Both the position numbers and the translations under genes were made by a program. Of a DNA stretch of 14,791 bases, positions 1 to 7,422 are shown in pieces; within the stretch, counting starts at the first letter, position 1; every line of letters starts with the position of its first letter. The notes beneath the pieces are model-generated. The model was not told the DNA's origin. It did not search any database and worked only from the letters and a program-made list of their open reading frames with translations. Source of the stretch: Asaia bogorensis (lineage in GTDB: Bacteria; Pseudomonadota; Alphaproteobacteria; Acetobacterales; Acetobacteraceae); the NCBI GenBank assembly GCA_945886995.1, contig CAMCZJ010000060.1:1-14791 (forward strand), given 5' to 3'.

Positions 1-238
1 GCATCCCAAGCAGCCGGCCCCTCAAAACTCCACCAATCGTCGGCAGGGGAAACACATTAGCCAATAAACATCAGCTAGTCAAGCCCAAAAAACAACCAAA
101 CAACAGCGTGAACGGGCTTCTAGTACCATCAACAAAACACGTCAAGCGGGGCGGCAAACGCGGCCAAGCAGAGGTGAAAATCCATAATTTATTGTTATAA
201 AATGATTTTTTAATGAGCGCCGGCCAGCGCCCCAAATT
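1..238. other. Left-edge non-coding stretch, A/T-rich
   Basis: I find no supportable gene here. The stretch is visibly richer in A and T than the rest of the window, especially around 181-214, where A/T runs include a run of six T. A short inverted repeat, AAGCCC near 83-88 and GGGCTT near 113-118, lies in an A-rich, low-complexity segment. A GC-rich near-palindrome, GCGCCGGCCAGCGC, starts near 217, just past the stop codon of the minus-strand enolase-superfamily gene. It could be a 3' hairpin for that gene, but no T-tract follows directly on that strand. The stretch may be the tail of an intergenic region whose other gene lies outside the window. Confidence 0.5.
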
Positions 239-1333
239 TCACCATTGAGGCACCAGCCCCAACCCCGGGCCTTGTGGCACAAAAATTTCACCGTGGACCG
301 GCAGAAGATGCCGCCCAAAAGGCGGCTTCTCTAGGTCCGCAAAATAGATCTCCAAAGGCTCAGCCACCTCCATCGCCGCTAGGAAATGTAGGCTCGCCAG
401 CAGCCCAGGCCCAAAATATGGGCAATGGGGCACCACCCGCAGGCCGGCACCCTGCGCCAGCTCCGCCACCTCAAGCATTGCTGTGAGCCCGCCAAGCTTG
501 GTCACGCTGGGTTGCAGGATCCCGGCGGCGCCGGCTTCAATCATTCGGCAAAAATCCTCGGGGTTAGATGCATTTTCCCCCGCCGCGATTGCGCAGGGCG
601 ATGCCGCGCGCACCCGCGCCATGGCCGCGTGATCCTCGGGCGGCCAGGTAGGTTCCTCAACCCAGGAAACGCCCAGATTCTTCACTGCCTCGCAAAAGTC
701 CAATGCATCGCCTTCATTATCCCAAGCGCAATTGATATCGAGCATAAGCGGGATATCCGCTGGCGTTGCGCCACGCGCAGCACGGATGCAGCCCAGATCA
801 ATTTCATGCAACTTGATTTCACGATACCCGCGCCGCACCGCCTCAGCCGCATTGCGTGCGACATCTTCCGGATTGCCGTAGCGCAGTAGGCTGGCATAGG
901 CACGAACCTTGTCTCGCCCAGCATCTCCCAGCAGTGCGTGCAATGGCTTTCCTGCGATTTTCCCAGCGATATCCCAAAGCGCGATATCAATTGCGGAAAT
1001 ACCAAAAGTCACAGGACCGTTACGGCCAAAATTATGAAAGCGCTTTTGCAACATGCGACTAAGCGCACCGATATCCCGCGCATCCTGACCAATACAGGCC
1101 GGCGCGATCAGCCGATCAACTGCGTCACGCGTTGTGTCCACAAGGGTAAAGCCAAACCCCTCTCCCCAGCCATGAATGCCCTCATCCGTTTCGACCTTCA
1201 CCAACAGCGTATCCATGGTCTTGAGTGCCAAATTGCCGCCTGTTGCACGGCTGGTACCGCCCCCCGCATCAATCCCAACACCATAGGTAAAAGGACTGCG
1301 ATGAATCCGGGTTTCGATCCGTGTGATTCTCAT
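239..1333 (-). CDS. Mandelate racemase/muconate lactonizing enzyme family protein (enolase superfamily)
   Basis: This 364-residue cytoplasmic enzyme has the enolase-superfamily layout: an N-terminal capping domain (about 1-125) and a modified TIM barrel. Metal ligands are readable at the ends of consecutive strands: D199 in LMLDIN, E226 in the WVEEP motif and E253 in AAGEN. The second-strand basic motif is K174-L-H176 rather than the common K-x-K. A histidine at 303 (VVPHCPYFGPG) is placed like the general base of the mandelate-racemase and sugar-acid-dehydratase groups. The position normally holding its Asp partner is Ser276 (QPSVTKLGG). The family abstracts a proton alpha to a carboxylate, giving racemases, cycloisomerases and acid-sugar dehydratases; the substrate here is unknown. 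ATG is preceded by GGGGAAGA seven bases upstream (1341-1348). It is divergent from a solute-binding protein gene, which suggests a role in using an imported organic acid. Confidence 0.9.
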   Translation of the reverse strand: MRITRIETRIHRSPFTYGVGIDAGGGTSRATGGNLALKTMDTLLVKVETDEGIHGWGEGFGFTLVDTTRDAVDRLIAPACIGQDARDIGALSRMLQKRFHNFGRNGPVTFGISAIDIALWDIAGKIAGKPLHALLGDAGRDKVRAYASLLRYGNPEDVARNAAEAVRRGYREIKLHEIDLGCIRAARGATPADIPLMLDINCAWDNEGDALDFCEAVKNLGVSWVEEPTWPPEDHAAMARVRAASPCAIAAGENASNPEDFCRMIEAGAAGILQPSVTKLGGLTAMLEVAELAQGAGLRVVPHCPYFGPGLLASLHFLAAMEVAEPLEIYFADLEKPPFGRHLLPVHGEIFVPQGPGLGLVPQW

Positions 1334-1432
1334 GCTGTGATCTTCCCCAATTGCCTTGCGGTTTCATCCGGTCTTCGCAATCATGGCATCTGAACAAAAA
1401 GAACAAAAGATCAGAACGAAGGAACGTCTATC

Positions 1433-2398
1433 ATGCTGAGATTCTTGGCTACCGCCCTATTCGCTTTTCTCCAGTGCACACCGCTTGCAGCGCAGGAGAA
1501 TTTTCCAAATCGCCCGATCCGCATTATCGTACCGTTTGCCGCCGGCGGGCCGAGCGACATTGTCGCGCGCCTATTGGCACCGAAGATGACAGCAACGCTC
1601 GGGCAGCCAGTAATCGTTGATAATCGTCCCGGCGCGGGCGGTGTCACAGGTGTTGATGTCGCCGCGAAAGCCACGCCGGATGGCTACACCATCGCTCTTG
1701 GCAGCGCTGGCGGGGTTGCTATTTCGCCGCAGCTTGATCGTGGCACGCCTTACGATCCATTGCGCGACCTCGCACCATTGACGCTGGGCGTTCTGGTACC
1801 GGAACCGATTGTTGTATCCTCAGCGACGCCCTTTCGTTCCCTGCACGAACTTATCGCAGCGGCACGCGCACAACCAGGCAAGATCAACCAGGGTTCCACT
1901 GGTTCGGGTAGCCTTCCACACCTGGCCGGTGAATTACGGAACAATGCAACCGGGATCGAGATGACGCATGTGCCCTATCGCGGCGGTGCGCCACTCACAA
2001 CCGCCCTGATTCAAAATGAGGTTCAAGTTGGGCTGGCCGATCTACCGATCCTGCTGCCGCAAATCCGCGTGGGTACGATTCGCGCGCTTGCGGTTGGCTC
2101 CGCGCAGCGCCTGCCCTGGTTGCCTGATGTGCCCACCATGATTGAGCTCGGATATCCCAGTGTGGATACAAATAATTGGCACGGGTTTGTGGCGCCATCA
2201 CGCGTGCCGGAACCCATTCTGGAAAGGCTGCACAGCGCCCTTGCCGGCGCCATACGGGACCCCGAGATCTCCAAGCAGCTTTTTGATCAAGGCGCCGTTC
2301 CGGGTGGCAATAGCCGCGCGGAATTCGGTGACTTCATCAAGGCCGAAATGGCCAAATGGGGAGAGGTTATTCGGCGCGGCAATATCCGCGCCGATTGA
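1433..2398 (+). CDS. Bug/TctC-family tripartite tricarboxylate transporter solute-binding protein
   Basis: This 321-residue secreted protein starts with a Sec signal peptide: a short basic start, a hydrophobic core (LATALFAFL) and a probable cleavage near 20-21 after PLAA. The mature part opens with the hallmark Bug/TctC segment FPNRPIRIIVPFAAGGPSD, then IVDNRPGAGG and the characteristic ATPDGYTI. Later signatures are HVPYRGGAPL, near residue 183, and a LPDVPTMIELGYP-like segment. The family binds carboxylates such as citrate, other di/tricarboxylates, aromatic acids or amino acids in the periplasm and hands them to TctA/TctB membrane subunits. No tctA or tctB is present here, so it is an orphan, as is common in Bug-rich bacteria. 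The ATG has GAAGGAA about ten bases upstream (1417-1423). The divergent enolase-superfamily gene is a plausible metabolic partner. Ligand unknown. Confidence 0.93.
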   Translation: MLRFLATALFAFLQCTPLAAQENFPNRPIRIIVPFAAGGPSDIVARLLAPKMTATLGQPVIVDNRPGAGGVTGVDVAAKATPDGYTIALGSAGGVAISPQLDRGTPYDPLRDLAPLTLGVLVPEPIVVSSATPFRSLHELIAAARAQPGKINQGSTGSGSLPHLAGELRNNATGIEMTHVPYRGGAPLTTALIQNEVQVGLADLPILLPQIRVGTIRALAVGSAQRLPWLPDVPTMIELGYPSVDTNNWHGFVAPSRVPEPILERLHSALAGAIRDPEISKQLFDQGAVPGGNSRAEFGDFIKAEMAKWGEVIRRGNIRAD

Positions 2399-2407
2399 AA
2401 CATCGTC

Positions 2408-2421
2408 GGTGAAGGCTCACC
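2408..2421. terminator. Small hairpin between convergent genes
   Basis: GGTGA and TCACC pair around an AGGC loop in the gap between the stop of the Bug-family gene and the stop of gltX; the right arm includes the gltX stop codon. It is symmetric and could serve both strands. The stem is only five pairs and there is no T-tract, so this is a weak candidate. Confidence 0.22.
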
Positions 2422-3811
2422 CCGCAGCGGAGAGGATGCGCAAGGTCGCCTCCTCCCGCCCAAGTGCCCAAAGCACGGCATCAATGGGTGGGCTGGTGGT
2501 GCTGCCGCTCAGCGCCGCACGCAAGGGCTGCGCCACCTGGCCAAGCTTGATCCCCTTGACCTCGCAGTAATCGCGCAACCACTGATCCAGATCGTTCCGC
2601 TCCCAAGGTGCGGTCTGCAAGAACGCGGCGAGATCAGCGAGCCGCGCCTTGGCTTCCGGCGTCAGTAAGGCTTCAGCCTTGGCTTCCATGACGGGGGGAC
2701 CGTCCTGCACGGCAAAGACTGAAGCGCCGGTCAATTCTTCCAGCGTCTTTGCCCTTTCCTTCAAGGAAGGCATCAGCATCCGTAAGCGCTTTGCACCATC
2801 GGGCCCAAATAGCACGGTGCGCTTGGCAAGCCGTTCCAGAACATCGCGCGTCAGTAGATCATCATCAGCCAAGCGCAGATATTGGCCGTTCAAATGCGTG
2901 AGCTTGGCGTAATCCATGCGCGCCGCGGCACGCCCAACATCCTTGATGTCGAACAACCTCACCGCCCGATCACGCGGGATGAATTCCTCATCGCCGTGGC
3001 CCCAGCCAAGCCGCAACAGGTAATTGCAAACAGAAGCGGGCAAGTAGCCTTGCTCACGAAAATCGAGCACGGAAACCGCGCCATGACGCTTGGAAAGCTT
3101 CGCGCCATCAGCACCATGGATCAGCGGCACATGCGCGAAATGCGGCCGATGCCAGGCCATGGCATCATAGACCATGCATTGGCGAAAGGTATTGGTCAGG
3201 TGATCATCGCCACGGATGACATGGGTGATGCGCATGTCATGATCATCCACCACCACGGCATGCAGATAGGTGGGCGTACCATCGCTGCGCAGGATGATCA
3301 TGTCATCCAATTCGCTATTCGCAACGCGCACCTCGCCTTGCACCAAATCGGGCACAATAGTTTCGCCCTCCAGCGGGGCCTTGATGCGGATGGCGAAAGG
3401 TTTGCCTGCCTGTTCCGGCCCCGGCTCACGATCCCGCCAGCGACGGTCATAGCGTGGTGGGCGGCCTTCCGCCGCCGCGCGTTCACGCATCTCGGCCAGT
3501 TCTTCAGGTGTCGCCCAACAGCGATAAGCCTTGCCCATGGCCAGCAGCGCTTCCGCAATTTCGCGATGCCGCGCCGCACGCTCTGCCTGGAAGACTGGCG
3601 GTTCATCGGGCGAAAGCCCGAGCCACGCCAAGCTATCCAGGATCTGATCAACCGCTTCCCGGGTAGAGCGTTCCCGGTCCGTATCCTCAATACGCAGCAG
3701 GTATTCCCCGCCATGATGGCGCGCGAAAAGCCAGTTAAACAGGGCGGTACGGGCCCCGCCGATGTGTAGATAGCCGGTGGGGGATGGTGCGAAGCGCGTG
3801 CGAACAGTCAT
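2417..3811 (-). CDS. gltX: Glutamyl-tRNA synthetase
   Basis: This class I aminoacyl-tRNA synthetase of 464 residues charges tRNA with glutamate in the cytoplasm. The ATP-binding HIGH motif is H16-I-G-G in the stretch PSPTGYLHIGGARTALFNW. The second signature is KLSKR at 238-242 (GAKLSKRHGAVSV), the family's form of KMSKS. IEDTDRERS (41-49), the GDDHLTNTFRQ segment (201-211) and a C-terminal helical anticodon-binding region are also present; the length is normal for bacterial GluRS. I chose the ATG at 3811 because MTVRTRFAPSPTGYLHIGG is the usual start. The open frame continues 37 codons upstream to 3922, but that extension does not resemble the family. AGGAG lies about 15 bases upstream, a rather long spacing. 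Alphaproteobacteria often carry two gltX copies and use a non-discriminating enzyme with GatCAB; which type this is cannot be settled here. Divergent from comEC. Confidence 0.96.
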   Translation of the reverse strand: MTVRTRFAPSPTGYLHIGGARTALFNWLFARHHGGEYLLRIEDTDRERSTREAVDQILDSLAWLGLSPDEPPVFQAERAARHREIAEALLAMGKAYRCWATPEELAEMRERAAAEGRPPRYDRRWRDREPGPEQAGKPFAIRIKAPLEGETIVPDLVQGEVRVANSELDDMIILRSDGTPTYLHAVVVDDHDMRITHVIRGDDHLTNTFRQCMVYDAMAWHRPHFAHVPLIHGADGAKLSKRHGAVSVLDFREQGYLPASVCNYLLRLGWGHGDEEFIPRDRAVRLFDIKDVGRAAARMDYAKLTHLNGQYLRLADDDLLTRDVLERLAKRTVLFGPDGAKRLRMLMPSLKERAKTLEELTGASVFAVQDGPPVMEAKAEALLTPEAKARLADLAAFLQTAPWERNDLDQWLRDYCEVKGIKLGQVAQPLRAALSGSTTSPPIDAVLWALGREEATLRILSAAG

Positions 3812-3980
3812 GGTGTCTAGATCATTCTCCTGATGTCTCGCCTTTAAAGCACAAGCCGCGAAGGGCAAATCTGACGCTTTGGCGAGGCAACCGACCATTT
3901 TCCCATTTGGTTGTCGGCCCAACCCAATATAAACTTATGGTTGTGCTCTCACCACCCCCCTCTGCGACCTTGCTCCAATC
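3812..3980. promoter_or_regulatory. Divergent gltX/comEC intergenic region
   Basis: About 170 bases separate the two start codons and must hold the promoters for both directions. A TATAAA at 3928-3933 is a possible -10 element toward comEC, but no good -35 sits at the right distance. No Shine-Dalgarno-like purine run lies just before the comEC ATG, so its translation may be weak or start elsewhere. No riboswitch or operator is recognisable. Confidence 0.35.
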
Positions 3981-6092
3981 ATGACCTCAATTTCGGTCAG
4001 TTGGCGCGTGCGCTTGGCAAGATGGCAAGACGCCTTTGCTGCGGAGCGTCAGCAGCAAGCTCTCTGGCTGCCGGTAGCGATGGGTGGGGGCATCCTTTTC
4101 TATTTCAGCCTTCGCAGCGAACCGGATTACCGCCTCATCTGGCTCTCCCCCGCCCTGATCATCCTAGCCCTTTTGATTGCACGCCGGTTGCCTTTTTGCG
4201 GTTGGCTTTGCGGATTGGCAGCGGCGTTCAGCTTTGGCTTCGCCGTGGCGCTATGGCATGCACAAAGGGCACCGCCGCCAATATCCCCGCCAATGCGCGC
4301 CGCGGTGGTTCAAGGCATCGTTCAGAAGGTTGAAGCATTGCCGCAGGGGTTAAGGGTTACGCTGGCAGAGGCAAGGCTTGCCCCTGATGCGCCAACCCTG
4401 GAGCGAAGGCTGCGCCTGCGCCTGCGTAATGATGACCCTGCACGGCCTGCGCCGGGCGACCACCTGCGCGTCCGGGCATTAATCCGTCCGCCAGCTGCAC
4501 CCGCCTATCCTGGTGCATGGGATTTCCAGCGCGCCGCCTATTTTAGCGGTCAGGGCGGCGTCGGTTTCGCCATCGGCGCCGCCGAATTGACACCAGCCGC
4601 AGGTGAAGCACCGCCACTCTCCGGCTTGCGCAGGGACTTGGAAGCACGCGTCATGGCAGCGCTACCAGGCGCGGCTGGCGCGATCTCGGCGGCATTGCTC
4701 ACTGGAAGTCAAAGCGCCATTTCAGTCGCCGATCTGAATGCCATGCGGGATTCTGGTCTGGCGCATCTGCTGTCTGTCTCAGGTTTGCATATCGCGATTG
4801 TGATGAGCGTTTCCTTCTGGGTGTTACGCCTTTTATCGGCGCTTTATCGCCCATTGGCGTTGCGTGTTCCGGGCAAGCTACTCGCCGGTTGTGGAGCCCT
4901 GCTTGCCGGTGGCTTCTATATGCTGCTGACCGGCGCGCAGGTGCCCATGCAGCGTAGCTTCGCCATGGCCTGCCTTGTCACCCTCGCCATTCTAGCCGGA
5001 CGAAAAGCGATATCGCTGCGCGGACTCGCCTGGGCGGCGGCGGTGGTGATGGTGTTTGATCCGGCTTCGCTGCTTGGCCCGTCCTTTCAGATGTCCTTCG
5101 CTGCGGTGCTCGCCCTGATCGCGGGCTGGGAAGCGCTGCAACCACGCCTGGCGACGCTGCGCGGCGAAAATAGTTGGGCGCGGCGAATCGCTTTGGGCGT
5201 GATGGGGCTGATGCTCACCTCCATCCTTGCGGGCGCCGCCACCGCGCCCTTTGGCCTTGGACATTTTGGTAGGCTGCAATGGTATGGCGTGGCTGCAAAT
5301 GCGGTTGCGGTGCCGCTCACTTCCTTCATCATTATGCCCGCCGGCATGCTGGCCGCCGTTCTGATGCCGCTTGGCCTTGAAGCGCCGGCGCTTTGGGTCA
5401 TGGGGCTTGGTGTAGAAGGTGTTTTGTGGGTTGCCCGCATTGTGGCTGGCTGGCCAGGCGCCACCCAAGCCGCAACGCCCATCCCCGCCTGGGGACTGAT
5501 GGTCTTTGCTTTCGGGCTTTGCTGGCTGTGCCTCTGGCGGCGCTGGTGGCGCGCTTTTGGTTTGCTGCCGATCATCCTCGGGCTTTCAAGCGCAACCTTT
5601 GTCCAGCCACCGCATATTCTGATTTCAGGTGATGCGCGCCTGATTGCCATTTCTGCCGCCGATACACTTTTCCTCCAGCGCCAGCAGGGCGCTTCGTCGC
5701 TCACGCGCGACGCATGGCTTCGCCTTTACGGGCAAGAAGCCGCGCAAGCCTTGCCCGCGGAGGGCAGCGCCGCCGAGGGCAAACTACGCTGTAGCGCTGA
5801 GGGTTGCGTTGTGGATGAAGGTCCGGGCGCCTTCCTGGTGCGGCGTGGCACTATCATGGCGCAATGCGGCGCGGTTGCGGTGATCATCTCCGCCGAACCC
5901 ATCCGGCAACGGTGCCGCCACAGCATCGTGATTGACCGCTTCTCTGTCTGGCGCGACGGCCCACATGCCATATGGCTTTTGCCCACAGGCGCAGTGGTGG
6001 TTTCAGATCGCGCCTGGCGCGGTAATCGCCCCTGGGTACCGCCGCCGCCGCAACCGCGTGCCGCCAGTGAACCACCCGCACCAACTGAGTAA
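3981..6092 (+). CDS. comEC: ComEC/Rec2 family DNA-uptake membrane protein
   Basis: This 703-residue polytopic inner-membrane protein opens with hydrophobic segments at about 27-44, 52-68 and 73-93. A soluble OB-like, DUF4131-type domain follows (about 100-205), then the competence membrane core (about 225-490). The core shows AALLTGSQSAIS (237-248), the hallmark HLLSVSGLHIA (262-272), GAQVPMQRSFAMA (318-330) and PSFQMSFAAV (367-376). ComEC forms the channel carrying single-stranded DNA into the cytoplasm. The usual C-terminal metallo-beta-lactamase-like domain is not visible: from about 540 there is a region of some 160 residues with no HxHxDH motif, containing IDRFSVWRDG and a PWVPPPPQP tail. 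As far as I recall, similar reduced C-termini occur in other alphaproteobacterial members. Whether it supports transformation here is unknown; no other competence gene is in the window. The following hydrolase gene is on the same strand after 58 bases. Confidence 0.92.
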   Translation: MTSISVSWRVRLARWQDAFAAERQQQALWLPVAMGGGILFYFSLRSEPDYRLIWLSPALIILALLIARRLPFCGWLCGLAAAFSFGFAVALWHAQRAPPPISPPMRAAVVQGIVQKVEALPQGLRVTLAEARLAPDAPTLERRLRLRLRNDDPARPAPGDHLRVRALIRPPAAPAYPGAWDFQRAAYFSGQGGVGFAIGAAELTPAAGEAPPLSGLRRDLEARVMAALPGAAGAISAALLTGSQSAISVADLNAMRDSGLAHLLSVSGLHIAIVMSVSFWVLRLLSALYRPLALRVPGKLLAGCGALLAGGFYMLLTGAQVPMQRSFAMACLVTLAILAGRKAISLRGLAWAAAVVMVFDPASLLGPSFQMSFAAVLALIAGWEALQPRLATLRGENSWARRIALGVMGLMLTSILAGAATAPFGLGHFGRLQWYGVAANAVAVPLTSFIIMPAGMLAAVLMPLGLEAPALWVMGLGVEGVLWVARIVAGWPGATQAATPIPAWGLMVFAFGLCWLCLWRRWWRAFGLLPIILGLSSATFVQPPHILISGDARLIAISAADTLFLQRQQGASSLTRDAWLRLYGQEAAQALPAEGSAAEGKLRCSAEGCVVDEGPGAFLVRRGTIMAQCGAVAVIISAEPIRQRCRHSIVIDRFSVWRDGPHAIWLLPTGAVVVSDRAWRGNRPWVPPPPQPRAASEPPAPTE

Positions 6093-6138
6093 TCCCCTTG
6101 TCATGCCCCGGCACAACATGGATGCTGCGCGCGTTTTG

Positions 6139-6145
6139 AAGGGGG
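6139..6145 (+). promoter_or_regulatory. Ribosome binding site deciding the hydrolase start
   Basis: AAGGGGG lies five bases before the ATG at 6151. The same frame is open upstream with possible ATGs at 5932, 6103 and 6118, but none has a comparable site and the first lies inside comEC. This supports 6151 as the start. Confidence 0.6.
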
Positions 6146-6150
6146 ATCGC

Positions 6151-7422
6151 ATGCCAATCGGCTGGGAGAAATTTGGCACCGCACCATTGCTGGATCGCTG
6201 GCGCAGGCTTTGCGCAAGCGATGACATATTGCGCTCTCGGCTTCCCGGCGCCGATGGGCGCTTCGCCGTCATGCAGCCTGGCTTTGCGATCGCTATCGAG
6301 CTGACCGAGGACGCTGTTCACCTTTCATTAAATGCGGAAGCCGAAACACGCTTCATCGCAGCAGGCGCGACTTGGGATGAATTTCTGAAGATGCGCCCTG
6401 CACGGCATCATCATCATCTTTATGCACTACGGATGCGGGTTCCGGGTTTCTCGGCAGAAGGCGATGAACTGGCCTGGGCGCAATATGCGCATATCTTGCG
6501 GCGTATTTTCGATCTCGCGCGTTGGTCGCTCACGGGCACGCCAGAACCGGCGCCGGCTTCGCTCAGGCCGCAGCTTGGTACTGGTGGCCCATGCCCTGCC
6601 GCGCAGGGCCGCTATGTCAAGCTGCGTGCCAAAGGGCGAGAGTTTGTAGTCTATGGCGAAAGCGCGGGGCGGGGGCGTCCGATCCTTGGCCTGCACACGG
6701 CTGGTTCAGATTCACGGCAGTTCCATCGCCTCATGACAAATCCTCGGCTTGCGGAGGCGGGCTATGCCGTTACCGCCTTTGATCTGCCAGGGCATGGCCG
6801 TTCCGCACCCGCCGCCGAACCCGGGGCTTGGGCGCTGGATACGGACCTTTACGCCGTATTGATCCTGAGCTTCCTCGATTCCTGGGGTTTTGAAGAAAAG
6901 CCAATCCTGCTCGGTGCTTCCATGTCGGGCGAAATCTGTCTTGAGATGGCGCTCCGCGCACCAGAACGCTTCGCGGCCATCATCGCCTGTGAGGCATCTG
7001 AACATATCGCTGGCCGTCGCACCCCATGGGCAGATCATCCGCGCGTGAACGCCGCGATTTTCACGCCTGAATGGATTGAAGGCTTGATGGCACCCCAATC
7101 ACCCGCTGAATGCGCCGCCGAAGTCTGGTGGCACTATAGCCAGGGTGGTTGCGGGACTTTTCCGGGCGATATTCTTTTCTATTCCGGGGAATGGGACGCG
7201 CGCGATCGCATCCATCGGATTGATACACAGAAATGCCCGCTCACCTTGCTGACCGGCGAATATGATTATTCCTGCACGGCAGAACATTCAGCCGCGACAG
7301 CCGCAAAAATCCCTGGTGCGCGATTCCAGCGCATGGATGGCATCGGGCATTTTCCCTTTGCCGAAAATCCCGATTTGTTTCTTGATTACCTACTCCCCGC
7401 ACTCCCAAAGCAGGGGAGGTGA
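6151..7422 (+). CDS. Alpha/beta hydrolase with an extra N-terminal region
   Basis: This 423-residue protein has no signal peptide. Residues about 155-420 are an alpha/beta-hydrolase fold: LGLHTAG (179-185) in the oxyanion-hole position, DLPGHGRS (211-218), nucleophile elbow GASMSG (255-260) with S257 as probable nucleophile, D372 in LTGEYDYS as probable acid, and H400 in GIGHFPF as base. In the elbow the usual Gly after Ser-x is Ser259. Residues 1-130 precede the fold and are not a signal or lid. They contain a strand-rich stretch (about 36-72, AIAIELTEDAVHLSLN) and a natural four-His run (86-89), and look vaguely like a lipid- or sterol-carrier-type small domain. That assignment is weak. The substrate could be an ester, a C-C diketone or a lactone. 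It is codirectional with comEC and its stop abuts that of the convergent amidohydrolase. Confidence 0.88.
   Translation: MPIGWEKFGTAPLLDRWRRLCASDDILRSRLPGADGRFAVMQPGFAIAIELTEDAVHLSLNAEAETRFIAAGATWDEFLKMRPARHHHHLYALRMRVPGFSAEGDELAWAQYAHILRRIFDLARWSLTGTPEPAPASLRPQLGTGGPCPAAQGRYVKLRAKGREFVVYGESAGRGRPILGLHTAGSDSRQFHRLMTNPRLAEAGYAVTAFDLPGHGRSAPAAEPGAWALDTDLYAVLILSFLDSWGFEEKPILLGASMSGEICLEMALRAPERFAAIIACEASEHIAGRRTPWADHPRVNAAIFTPEWIEGLMAPQSPAECAAEVWWHYSQGGCGTFPGDILFYSGEWDARDRIHRIDTQKCPLTLLTGEYDYSCTAEHSAATAAKIPGARFQRMDGIGHFPFAENPDLFLDYLLPALPKQGR

Noticed and set aside
27..35. ACTCCACCA, resembling the 3' end of a tmRNA or tRNA
   Set aside because: No T-arm with TTCGA and no matching acceptor strand is visible upstream in the few bases available.
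1392..1425. Possible alphaproteobacterial LexA box (GAAC-N7-GAAC) in the GAAC cluster
   Set aside because: Start-to-start distances are 9, 13 and 8 bases; none gives the required spacing of 11.
2882..3769. 295-codon open frame on the plus strand
   Set aside because: It lies wholly antisense to gltX, whose motifs are unmistakable. Its translation has no recognisable domain and is typical of a GC-rich shadow frame.
3812..3922. 37-codon upstream extension of gltX
   Set aside because: GluRS normally starts a few residues before the A-P-S-P-T-G segment, which the ATG at 3811 gives. The extension resembles no family sequence.
5932..6150. N-terminal extension of the hydrolase overlapping comEC
   Set aside because: The extension is out of frame with the well-supported comEC end, has no domain character, and the good ribosome binding site is at 6139-6145.
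6406..6417. Four consecutive CAT codons, like an artificial His tag
   Set aside because: The run is internal to a natural coding region, is only four residues long, and has no flanking vector-like sequence.
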